The position numbers were made by a program, and so were the translations under genes. From contig CANPZS010000013.1 of the NCBI GenBank assembly GCA_947588835.1, positions 1 to 44,762 on the forward strand: 44,762 nt of DNA. Reading direction: 5' to 3'. Origin of the DNA: an uncultured Bacteroidales bacterium. Lineage in GTDB: Bacteria; Bacteroidota; Bacteroidia; Bacteroidales; UBA932. The notes below the pieces were generated by a model that saw nothing but the letters and a program-made list of their open reading frames with translations, had not been told where the DNA came from and did no database searches. Below, piece by piece: positions 28,201 to 34,049 of this stretch (positions are counted from its first letter, which is position 1; each line of letters begins with the position of its first letter).

Positions 28201-28306
28201 CATTGACATCAAACCATTCATGAAAATACATTCTAAAACGGTTGTTCACGTCAAAAGTAACGGGAAACGAAAAAAACTGAATTCCCGTATTGGCAATGAG
28301 GTTCAT
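25205..28306 (-). CDS. SrfB-like actin-fold ATPase
   Basis: The 1033-residue product contains two actin/Hsp70-type nucleotide-binding signatures: VDLVVDIGNSRTC (about 278-290, phosphate-1) and SVDIGAGTTDV (phosphate-2, about residue 597), plus an adenosine-site-like VLLSGRPTSLEPL. These and the length match the SrfB family (Pfam SrfB). The first 270 residues form a separate beta-rich region. SrfB is expected to bind ATP and act with SrfC. It is the first intact gene of the run; upstream lies only a truncated vWA gene 65 bp away. No operon promoter was found, though the region 28307-28371 is AT-rich. Confidence 0.75.
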   Translation of the reverse strand: MNLIANTGIQFFSFPVTFDVNNRFRMYFHEWFDVNEQQKKIEIAHYFPEAEVWVKKFALADLGYAIGGDVTESWENIRADEEFDERSIIQIDTEDAIDSGCFDITVGQIMNGEWGKLENVWFPIPFFLLKGKKSAFGPTNWCRGKLIPISNSGRERRYTLLLAFDTRSVLENDDYENEDLNETPIFTNGTEHSKTYAICNNEFKLVSYCSEEFNCEWVDRYLLKLFHGVDTIQELRGIRMPKLRYLALFMFIIRYLSKFASIPQLTLFSDANVGQGNVDLVVDIGNSRTCAVLFDGGDFTKCSPLELQDFTEPINANGGLNKHRDSFDMRLAFRAADIGGNFGLANSHQFVYPSFIRLGKEASQLIHKAANMNIGAEKNSTFSSPKRYLWDSRPQKNEWEFVYVSGEEDKSHSIYVPGISEQLETDGSLNIDGNGGIMMHYSRKTLMTFAFLEILSQARLQINSYEQRSYWGDESMPRRVGRIIITAPTAMSHIEQLALRKCAEDAAIMLDRFYKNTFNEVCDDAELRKQVQVIPSAKSIANKSDWIYDEATSAQFVFLYAEIKERYQRHVREYFNFYGKVRDDLDDYKEKSLTIGSVDIGAGTTDVMIAAYKFKDCNQQCQLTPVPLFWDSFYKAGDDLLKELVHQLVIEGKYSPIEQKLREMGKNPIEILQPFLGTNNGVSYRNRQLRSDFNIQVSVPIVSFYLELMRQNKEERKDLSFDDIFADNIPTQPVLTHFEESFGFRLQDLTWTYDRNVVAALIKKTFDSLIGKISSLFSCYQCDIVLLSGRPTSLEPLTSLFLEYFAISPNRLKAMNDYRVGRWYPEDKRYPFIDGNGGFINPKSIVTTGAMIGQIASNGGLNGFTLDLSELNARLQPTTDYFGYLDSNQVFTESFLTPDTNVATIEVSSLPYRIGTRQRNIPSYPSRPFYMIDFNDYKIEDRVRGRYDDDIDDNTVATGIKNEKQKIIQGFPLKVRLARDYVADKEQINVDSIDDVHGNSVNRNFINMQIQSMSEVENFWLDSGIFDLNVNNA

Positions 28307-28371
28307 ATAAATAATTATTATTCTTTTAGATATCTTTATTGTTTAACACAATGCTGAAGTGGTCATCGTTG

Positions 28372-28713
28372 TCATCCTGCCATTGAATTCAAACAACAGC
28401 AGTTGATATTTTTTATACGATTGACCAATTCTGCCTTGCCCGCAGGAGTTGCAATCTCAGTCCACGTTTCCAATGCCTTATGCTGGAACGGTATGACAAC
28501 GATTTCCGTTCTCTCGTCAGAAATCTGCATTATGTCATCAATCATAGCGACTTTGACCTTATCCCAAATATCGGGACAACCGGCGGCTTTGCCTTTCATG
28601 GAAAGCGTAACATCCCACAAATATATTTGCCGGGTGTCCTTTACCTGCACATTTTGAGCATCAATGCTGAAAGCCGCAAATGTCGCAATAAAAGAAATCA
28701 AAAGTTTCCTCAT
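28372..28713 (-). pseudogene. Exported vWA-domain protein, truncated
   Basis: The 113-codon frame starts with a signal peptide (MRKLLISFIATFAAFSIDAQ) and then the first half of a von Willebrand A domain: YLWDVTLSMKG (a DxTxS MIDAS-like motif) and FQHKALETWTEI. A complete vWA domain needs about 170-200 residues, and the second half is missing. The end CCCLNSMAG looks out of place. Directly after, another frame reads DDNDDHFSIVLNNKDI before a stop (about 28371-28323), as would be left by an internal deletion with a frame change. It is therefore probably a decayed gene at the head of the Srf run; a short functional protein cannot be excluded. Confidence 0.55.
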
Positions 28714-28715
28714 AT

Positions 28716-28969
28716 CTATTGGTTACATTTAAAATTTTTACATGCATCTCCTCCTGCCATGGCACCGTTCTCGACGGCGGAACTGACAGTATACTCGGAT
28801 CCAGTCGTTTGCAATGTGGTCATGCATCCTCGACTGCCCGACTTTTTATTGCTCCCCCAATATAAAGCCGTGAATCCGGCCCGTTTGCAATATCTTCGCA
28901 AGAGAGAGCATCTTTTTGCAATTCTTTGTCATCCTTTGCCATACTACACTCCATATCCATGATTTGCAT
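28716..28969 (-). pseudogene. Small decayed gene in two overlapping frames
   Basis: An ATG at 28969 opens a 49-codon frame (MQIMDMECSMAKDDKEL...AVEDA, ending at 28820). The region then continues in the -1 frame as CMTTLQTTGSEYTVSSAVEN and ends KNFKCNQ at 28716, three bases before the vWA start. The joined reading gives a sensible protein of about 80 residues, so one frameshift is likely. I do not recognise the family. It might instead be two unrelated chance frames. Confidence 0.3.
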
Positions 28970-29343
28970 GACTTTTACAACATTTATTTAAACAATTCGC
29001 ATTTGATGACATTGTCGGACGCGGCTGAATATCAAAAAACTTTTATGTTTTGTTACGAAAATGTTCTGTTTGGGCCTAATAGATAATTATGTACAAATCA
29101 GTTGATTAAAATTCAATAATGCACCTTTGATTGAAATTTTTTGTTGCGTTTTGCTTGGCATATGAAATTATTGTTGTATTTTTATTTGCCCGTTTGTATT
29201 CTCTCTTGCGAAGAGATAATACATCTGAAACGGCATTAGGATTTTATTGTGCATTGTCTCTCAACGACTTTCGCGACATTGTAAAATTGTTGTCCTTCAT
29301 GCTTTTGAGGTAAGCATAAAATTAAAATATCGATCAGGCCTGT

Positions 29344-29373
29344 TTTGTCAAATGATTTTTATGATTATATTTG
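29344..29373 (+). promoter_or_regulatory. Bacteroidetes-type promoter upstream of the 187-residue gene
   Basis: TTTG (29344-29347), an 18-nt spacer and TATATTTG (29366-29373) match the -33/-7 pattern of Bacteroides primary sigma promoters. Transcription should start near 29380, giving a leader of about 150 nt before the ATG at 29529. Confidence 0.65.
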
Positions 29374-29441
29374 CCGCACAAACGGATTCTATGCACATCT
29401 AACAATTCTTTAGGCCATAACAGGCACACATTTCAACAAAA

Positions 29442-29503
29442 CACCGGACGAAGTCCGTCCCGAGGGGTATTGTGCCCTTACGCGGGCGGCCGGGTGGCCG
29501 GTG
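29442..29503 (+). promoter_or_regulatory. Possible structured 5' leader RNA
   Basis: In the leader, CACCGG (29442-29447) can pair with CCGGTG (29498-29503). Inside that, CCGTCC (29455-29460) can pair with GGGCGG (29484-29489, one G-U pair), and an inner GGG/CCC hairpin (29464-29467 with 29475-29477) closes the end. An alternative hairpin GGAC-GAA-GTCC (29446-29456) competes with the outer stem. The nested and competing stems would fit a regulatory leader, but no known riboswitch or ribozyme consensus is recognised. Confidence 0.35.
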
Positions 29504-29528
29504 AAGTTCTTTGGAATACGTGTGAAAA

Positions 29529-30092
29529 ATGTACACTGTTATGACTAAAAATTATCAACTTGTGGCCTGGACCGATAAGGGCCGGGTCAAAATGATTCCC
29601 TCTGAAATCAGCACATTCATTCACAAAGCTTTGGATGGGATTGACCGTCTCTGCGAGCGGATCCGGTACGACACCTGGTACGAAATCGGTGACATCCTGC
29701 GGGTGAGCCGTGCGTACGAAAGACTCGCCGTCCGGCTTCTTGACCTCGGAAAGACTGAAGATGCATTTTTCCAGTTTGCCCGGGCGGCCGAATGCTGCTG
29801 CGACGGAGACAATTGGGAAGACTGTGAGGACTACGAAGACCTGTGCCGCCCCCTGCGCGGACGTTTTTTCGCAATGTACTCGGAATGCGAGGCTCTGGTC
29901 CGCCGATATCCGGAACTCGAATATTCGTGGGGGAAAACCGGCCTGCAGAAATGCTTCAGGTATGTCACGGCAAAGGACATGTGGATAAACCGGGATTATA
30001 TTGTCCGCTGCGGCGACCCCGATGAGGCCTGGAACTATACAAAGGCCCTGAACTTCGGCAAGAACGAAGTCTATCGTCATCGAAAAACTTAG
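29529..30092 (+). CDS. Hypothetical helical protein, Cys/acid-rich
   Basis: The 187-residue product is helical and soluble, with no signal or membrane segment. It has two TPR-like helices in the middle (AYERLAVRLLDLGKTEDAFFQFARAAE) split here for reading as AYERLAVRLLDLGK and TEDAFFQFARAAE, followed by a cluster CCCDGDNWEDCEDYEDLC (about 96-113). The ATG at 29529 is the first; a second at 29541 is possible. It has its own promoter and a long leader. The G+C is higher than in the Srf run and lower than in the core block. A minus-strand frame over the same DNA is longer, but its composition is poor. I do not recognise the family. Confidence 0.6.
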   Translation: MYTVMTKNYQLVAWTDKGRVKMIPSEISTFIHKALDGIDRLCERIRYDTWYEIGDILRVSRAYERLAVRLLDLGKTEDAFFQFARAAECCCDGDNWEDCEDYEDLCRPLRGRFFAMYSECEALVRRYPELEYSWGKTGLQKCFRYVTAKDMWINRDYIVRCGDPDEAWNYTKALNFGKNEVYRHRKT

Positions 30093-30134
30093 AGTATGCG
30101 TTCCCGAATATCATCGCTCAGTATGACTGATTCA

Positions 30135-31415
30135 TTACGGCAGGAGCCAATCAATTGCTGATACAATATGAATGATCTTGCCGTCGATTTCGACATCCCG
30201 GGTAGGGGAGAAAGCAATCAATGTCAGGTTGTCGCAATTAAGAGATTCGGACGCCTGTAGCAGGGCTGTGCTTTCTCTGTTCCAGGACTTTTGCGTATCA
30301 ATCTCGTAGGCGACTTGGATCAGTTCTATGGTCTGGTCCTTGTCGCAGACGACGAAGTCCACCTCTTTCGTCCGGGGATTGGCTTTGTAGTAGTAAACAT
30401 CCCGAAAATCGTACGCGCAGCGACGGAGCAACTCAATGTACACGACGTTTTCGAGTCTCCACCCGATATTTTCTCCCGCCATCGAGTTTTCCCGATTGTT
30501 CTGGAAACCGGGGTCGACCAAATAGGCTTTCTGGCTCCGGATTCTGTTTTTGCTCTTGAAAGAATGCCGGGGCTGTATCTGTATTAGGAATGCCTGGCGA
30601 AGGTAGTCCGTATACTTCTTGCAGGTCTTGTCGCTGATGCCGAGAAGTTTGGACATTCCATCATAGTTGATTTCCTGACAGGCGTTGCTGATGAGATGGT
30701 TGGATATCTTACGAAGCGCGTCCATGTTCCGGATCCCGTAGCGACGTTTGATGTCCTTTTCGAGAACGGCGCCGATAAGACTTTCGATGTAACCGCGTTT
30801 GTTTCTCAACCGCTGCAATTCCGGAAATCCTCCCGTGACGATATAGTCCATAAAGGCTTTTTTGCGGGAGGCCTCCGCCTTCGTGGTGATGTCGGCGGCG
30901 GTGTCTATCTGATGGTACGTGCAATACTCTGAGAAAGAGAATGGGAACAGACGTATTTCGTTGTACCGTCCGGTCAAGTGAGTGGCCAGTTCGCTGCTGA
31001 GCAATTTTGCATTGCTGCCCGTTACAAAGATCCGCATTTTGCTTCGCAGAAGCCGATTGACGAACAAATGCCAGCCATCCACGTCCTGAATCTCGTCCAG
31101 AAAGAGATACGGAACATCGGTACCATAGAGCTGATATATGCAGGAAAGGACTGTATTCAGGTCCTTCGCTTCCATCCCTAGCAGGCGGTCATCGTCAAGG
31201 TTGACATAGCCGTACCGTATTCCGTGTTCCAGCAGTACCTTATGGCAGAGAGTCGACTTGCCGCTGCGCCGGACGCCAATGACAATTTGTGCCATCGTGC
31301 TGTCGAACTCGAAGAGCGATTCCTCCTGTCGGGATACCCAACCGGCAGGATCATAACCCGCAATTTCATCGCGTTGTTCTGCAAGGACTTGCCGTATAAT
31401 TCTTTCTTCAATCAT
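30135..31415 (-). CDS. AAA+ ATPase of the ATP-binding/DUF4143 family
   Basis: I use the ATG at 31415, since upstream in-frame residues are non-conserved and include the repeat region. The 426-residue product begins MIEERIIRQVLAEQRDEI, has Walker A GVRRSGKST, Walker B PYLFLDEIQDV and sensor 1 FVTGSNAKLLSSELATHLTGR (quoted as FVTGSNAKLL and LTGR), then the DUF4143 C-terminal region including ENVVYIELLRR and a nuclease-like VDFVV segment. The family is frequent in Bacteroidetes and its cellular role is unknown; restriction-endonuclease-like folds occur at its C-terminus. It is monocistronic and convergent with the 187-residue gene. Confidence 0.88.
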   Translation of the reverse strand: MIEERIIRQVLAEQRDEIAGYDPAGWVSRQEESLFEFDSTMAQIVIGVRRSGKSTLCHKVLLEHGIRYGYVNLDDDRLLGMEAKDLNTVLSCIYQLYGTDVPYLFLDEIQDVDGWHLFVNRLLRSKMRIFVTGSNAKLLSSELATHLTGRYNEIRLFPFSFSEYCTYHQIDTAADITTKAEASRKKAFMDYIVTGGFPELQRLRNKRGYIESLIGAVLEKDIKRRYGIRNMDALRKISNHLISNACQEINYDGMSKLLGISDKTCKKYTDYLRQAFLIQIQPRHSFKSKNRIRSQKAYLVDPGFQNNRENSMAGENIGWRLENVVYIELLRRCAYDFRDVYYYKANPRTKEVDFVVCDKDQTIELIQVAYEIDTQKSWNRESTALLQASESLNCDNLTLIAFSPTRDVEIDGKIIHIVSAIDWLLP

Positions 31416-31437
31416 GTTATTGCATAAATGATTGATA

Positions 31438-31445
31438 CAAAGATA
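31438..31445 (-). promoter_or_regulatory. -7 element of the DUF4143 ATPase gene
   Basis: TATCTTTG on the minus strand (31445-31438), 22 nt before the ATG at 31415, matches TAnnTTTG. A well-spaced -33 TTTG is not visible; one of the flanking direct repeats occupies that place. Confidence 0.5.
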
Positions 31446-31459
31446 GTAAAAATATCCAA

Positions 31460-31507
31460 ATTCCGATAAAATGCAGAAAACAGGGTCGTGAATTCCGATA
31501 AAATGCA
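31460..31507. repeat. 16-bp direct repeats at the ATPase promoter (possible operator)
   Basis: The 16-mer ATTCCGATAAAATGCA occurs at 31460-31475 and again, identically, at 31492-31507, with a 32-bp period (about three helical turns). The first copy lies just upstream of the -7 box. Same-face tandem copies suggest a binding site for a regulator, possibly the ATPase itself. Confidence 0.6.
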
Positions 31508-31610
31508 TATCGACTCACATCAATTCAAGCCCTGCAGTGCATTAAAAATGCGTATTTGGAGAACGAAACCTTAAGAACCTTCTGAACCTAATAATTAGGC
31601 ATTGAGAGTT

Positions 31611-31859
31611 TTAGAACGGAAGTTCCGGACCAAAGTAGGCCTCCGGCTCGTTGAGAACTCGAATGTCGCTATCTTGGAAGAGTTTGGCCTGCTTATCCAG
31701 TTTTTCAAGTAGTTCTCTTCTGCGCTTGATGCTATTTAGTTCCTCGCGACGAGTTTTGCTCATCTCGAGGAATTTTTCTTCTTGGTCGATGCCAAGGAAA
31801 CGACGGCCCAGAAGGTTTGCCGCAATACCGGTGGTGCTGCTTCCTGTAAAATCTCTCAT
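31611..31859 (-). pseudogene. C-terminal remnant of a second DNA methyltransferase (DpnA-like)
   Basis: The 82-residue frame starts MRDFTGSSTTGIAANLLGRR and continues FLGIDQEEKFLEMS. This is the S-adenosylmethionine motif I (FxGSGTT-like) that lies at the C-terminal end of beta-class N6-adenine methylases such as DpnA, followed by its usual helical tail. The target-recognition and DPPY parts are gone. The ATG lies two bases after the Dam-like stop. In DpnII-type operons dpnM, dpnA and the nuclease gene follow in this order, so this looks like an operon that has lost most of the second methylase and all of the nuclease. It cannot be an active methylase. Confidence 0.72.
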
Positions 31860-31861
31860 AA

Positions 31862-32770
31862 TTATGCGTTTCCTACGTTAGAAATCATCAACTCAGAGAT
31901 GGCACCACGGCCAGAGGCATCAGAGTTAATCATTCTGGAAGCGAAGACCCGTTTGACGATGAAATGTTGATAGATATTGTCGAAGAAGTTTTCTTCCGGA
32001 TTTACCTCCTTGGGATCGGAATTACTTGCTACGAAGAGTGCCTTTTCATTGCTTATCTGGTTACAAAAGTCTCGGAGCCGAAGTTGCTCGCTATCATCGA
32101 AACCCTCTTTGGCATAAGAAGTGAATGAGGATGTCTCAGTGATGGGCTTGTACGGGGGATCGAAGTAGAACAATGTATCAGGACCGGCGAAACGACCAGT
32201 CTCGGCAAAGTCGCCGCAAAGAATTTCGACCTTCTGAAGAACTTCAGAACAGGCACGGAGATTTTTCACATCGCAGATGCGCGGATTCGCATACTTGCCG
32301 TGTGGTACGTTGAATTTGCCTTTTGAGTTGACCCTGTAAAGGCCATTGAAACACGTTCTGTTGAGGAAGATGAAGAGCGCTGCCGTTTCTATCGGCGTAG
32401 TTTGTTTCGTGTTGAAACGGGCTCTCTTCTCCATAAAATAGGCCTTGCGGTCTTCGGCGTTTAAGGGAATGTAATCGTCTTGGATATGAGTAAGTTCTGC
32501 TATCAGGTCCCTTACATTCTCCTTGATGACACGATAGGTGCAGATGAGCTCTTGGTTGATATCGTTGATGACAGCTCTCTCAATGTTGGGATACTCCTGA
32601 AGAATCCAAAACATAACGGCACCTCCGCCCACAAATGGCTCAACATATGTTATATGCTGCCGCATAGCAAAGTCGCTTGGTAGCGATTTGCGTACCTCGT
32701 CAAGCAGTTGAGTCTTCCCTCCAACCCATTTTATGAATGGCCGAGCCTGTGTCGTGCCTTCGAATTTCAT
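31862..32770 (-). CDS. Dam/DpnM-like N6-adenine DNA methyltransferase (D12 class)
   Basis: The 302-residue product (from the ATG at 32770; an upstream TTG is less likely) contains the alpha-class order of motifs: KWVGGKTQLL (motif X), YVEPFVGGGAVMFW (motif I), and FYFDPPYKP (motif IV), plus the FLNRTCFNGLYRVNSKGKFN region that is typical of Dam, DpnM and EcoRV-type enzymes. It transfers a methyl group from S-adenosylmethionine to adenine, with GATC the likeliest site by family; the recognition sequence is not proven. The stump of a second methylase follows and no nuclease is left, so it would act as an orphan methylase. A promoter precedes it. Confidence 0.87.
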   Translation of the reverse strand: MKFEGTTQARPFIKWVGGKTQLLDEVRKSLPSDFAMRQHITYVEPFVGGGAVMFWILQEYPNIERAVINDINQELICTYRVIKENVRDLIAELTHIQDDYIPLNAEDRKAYFMEKRARFNTKQTTPIETAALFIFLNRTCFNGLYRVNSKGKFNVPHGKYANPRICDVKNLRACSEVLQKVEILCGDFAETGRFAGPDTLFYFDPPYKPITETSSFTSYAKEGFDDSEQLRLRDFCNQISNEKALFVASNSDPKEVNPEENFFDNIYQHFIVKRVFASRMINSDASGRGAISELMISNVGNA

Positions 32771-32788
32771 AAGCAATTCATATTTCTA

Positions 32789-32818
32789 CAAATTTACAAA
32801 AAGCTCGGATCGGTCAAA
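32789..32818 (-). promoter_or_regulatory. Bacteroidetes-type promoter of the Dam-like gene
   Basis: On the minus strand TTTG (32818-32815), an 18-nt spacer, and TAAATTTG (32796-32789) match the -33/-7 pattern. The predicted start lies about 13 nt before the ATG at 32770, so the leader would be short. Confidence 0.6.
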
Positions 32819-32908
32819 ATGGAAAAGTGATATTTTTTCAGACAGAATTCCGCAACTGTAAAATGTCCAACCCGCCTAAAATGTTGGCATGGAGAAATCA
32901 TCGAAAAG

Positions 32909-32992
32909 AAAATACGCAGAAACTTCGTTATTTCTATGCGTAAATTTATGCGTGACTGCCTTTAGAAGCTGATTAGTATATTCCGTGGAGCA
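32909..32992. repeat. Left copy of a diverged direct repeat (possible attachment-type end)
   Basis: It begins with a 17-nt identity to the right copy (32909-32925 and 36260-36276), then continues with alignable blocks: ATGCGTAAATTTATGCGT against CTGCGTAAGTTCCTGCGT, CTGATTA, and GTGGAGCA at the end. The copy ends inside the first codons of the decayed recombinase. Confidence 0.6.
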
Positions 32993-33222
32993 AGGGATAC
33001 ACCCAGAAGGACACCATCAAGCGCTACCGGCCCAAGTTCAAGGTGCGGGAAAGGAGTACAAGAAGAAAGGAGAGAATGCCGGCGGCCTTGTCAAGACCAG
33101 AGACAGCTTCTGTTTCTGCGCCTTCACCACCTTCCGGTATCCCGCCCCAGATGGTGATGAAGTGGACCGGCTACTCCGACTACCAGGCCATGAAACTCTT
33201 CGAGCAGGAGACGGAGAAATAA
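32986..33222 (+). pseudogene. Tyrosine recombinase (integrase), heavily decayed
   Basis: In one frame the DNA reads WSKGYTQKDTIKRYRPKFKV, a typical linker and core-start segment of Bacteroidetes tyrosine recombinases, and, at the end, VMKWTGYSDYQAMK before a TAA. In between, the reading moves to another frame (VKTRDSFCFCAFTTFRY, the first catalytic-Arg region) and back. The segment carrying the second Arg/His box is missing, and the region upstream of the linker is absent. It is a remnant of the integrase that probably mobilised this island segment. The call is by motif only. Confidence 0.65.
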
Positions 33223-33262
33223 TCCGGCTTGACAAAAGTTACACATAATTGGCAGGAAAAGC

Positions 33263-33292
33263 TTGTTTCTTGCCAAAATTGTATTACTTTTG
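33263..33292 (+). promoter_or_regulatory. Bacteroidetes-type promoter of the AbiE pair
   Basis: TTG (33263-33265), a 19-nt spacer and TACTTTTG (33285-33292) match the promoter pattern. The start of the transcript should be close to 33298, about 10 nt before the ATG at 33309. The region between it and the coding start is too short for much leader regulation. Confidence 0.55.
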
Positions 33293-33308
33293 TGGAGTAA
33301 ACCAGAGG

Positions 33309-34049
33309 ATGATGACGACTACAGATTATATTGTCCAGTATGCTGCACAACAGCGGGGGGCCTTCCGAAGGAAGGACCTGGTTGTTTGGCTGGAAAGCAT
33401 AGGCACCACAGTTGGTGCCGGGCTTCAGACGCAGCTGGAGCGCCTGGTTTCATCCGGCCGGCTTATCAAATCGGGATGGGGAGAATATCAGTTGAGTGAC
33501 AATGCAAAACCTCGTCTTCAACTGACACTGAAGCCAGAAACCAAGGAAATGGCCCAGTATCTGAAAAAGCGCTATCCCTTGGCTGATTTCTGCATTTGGG
33601 ACGCAGCCAACGTCATTCCTTTTATGCTCCATATACCCAATATCAAAATGATTATTGTTGATGTGGAACGCCTTCTGGAGCAATCCTTCCCGGATGCAAT
33701 CCGAGAGAAATATCCGAATATGATCGTGCTGCCGAACCCAACCAGGGAGGAATTCATCAAGTTCGGGAACACCAAAGACACCATTATCCTTCACACTCTC
33801 ACAACGGAAGCCCCCCTCGACACGTTTGAAGGACTTTCGGTTCCTACTGCAGAGAAACTACTGGTTGATATTGTAATTTACCCCGAATTTGAGTTCCTGC
33901 AGGGAAGTGAACTTACACGCATCTACCAGGAGGCGTTCTCCGATTTCAGCATTTCCCGCAGCAGGCTAATCCGCTATGCCCGTCGCCGCTACTGCGAAGA
34001 AAAGATACAGCATATTCTTAACCGTATAAACCCTCAGAACCATGATTGA
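33309..34049 (+). CDS. AbiEi-family antitoxin (type IV toxin-antitoxin)
   Basis: The 246-residue product starts at the ATG at 33309 (33312 is equally possible; the TTG at 33249 is less likely). It has an N-terminal winged-helix region with an SGRLIKSGWGEYQL pattern (about 45-60) and a C-terminal domain with WDAANVIPFMLH, the arrangement of the DUF6577/AbiEi proteins of Bacteroidetes. AbiEi antitoxins bind the promoter DNA and so repress their own operon, and they oppose the toxic nucleotidyltransferase. Its stop overlaps the start of the next gene by 8 bp. The pairing makes the call firm even though the N-terminal domain is only a moderate match. Confidence 0.78.
   Translation: MMTTTDYIVQYAAQQRGAFRRKDLVVWLESIGTTVGAGLQTQLERLVSSGRLIKSGWGEYQLSDNAKPRLQLTLKPETKEMAQYLKKRYPLADFCIWDAANVIPFMLHIPNIKMIIVDVERLLEQSFPDAIREKYPNMIVLPNPTREEFIKFGNTKDTIILHTLTTEAPLDTFEGLSVPTAEKLLVDIVIYPEFEFLQGSELTRIYQEAFSDFSISRSRLIRYARRRYCEEKIQHILNRINPQNHD

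Larger units (their letters stand above)
28970..29528. other. Intergenic region between divergent units
   Basis: About 560 bp. It separates the minus-strand Srf run and its remnants from the plus-strand hypothetical gene. It contains a Bacteroides-type promoter (29344-29373), a GC-rich foldable leader (29442-29503) and an AT-rich left half. A 60-codon hydrophobic frame from a TTG at 29131 (+) is not well supported as a gene. I could not find a promoter pointing left. Confidence 0.6.

Noticed and set aside
22357..28306. Type VI secretion or phage-tail system, because of the SrfB/SrfC link to virulence
   Set aside because: No sheath, Hcp, VgrG, TssM-like or tail proteins are seen among the neighbouring genes.
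29131..29313. 60-codon hydrophobic plus-strand frame
   Set aside because: It starts with TTG, has no promoter or binding site, and hydrophobic chance frames are common in AT-rich DNA.
29478..30080. 200-codon minus-strand frame over the 187-residue gene
   Set aside because: The plus-strand gene has a promoter and a better protein composition; the antisense frame is rich in phenylalanine/proline runs and shows no domain.
31587..31599. Palindrome CCTAATAATTAGG downstream of the methylase remnant
   Set aside because: Too short and AT-rich to claim as a terminator or operator; no T tail follows.
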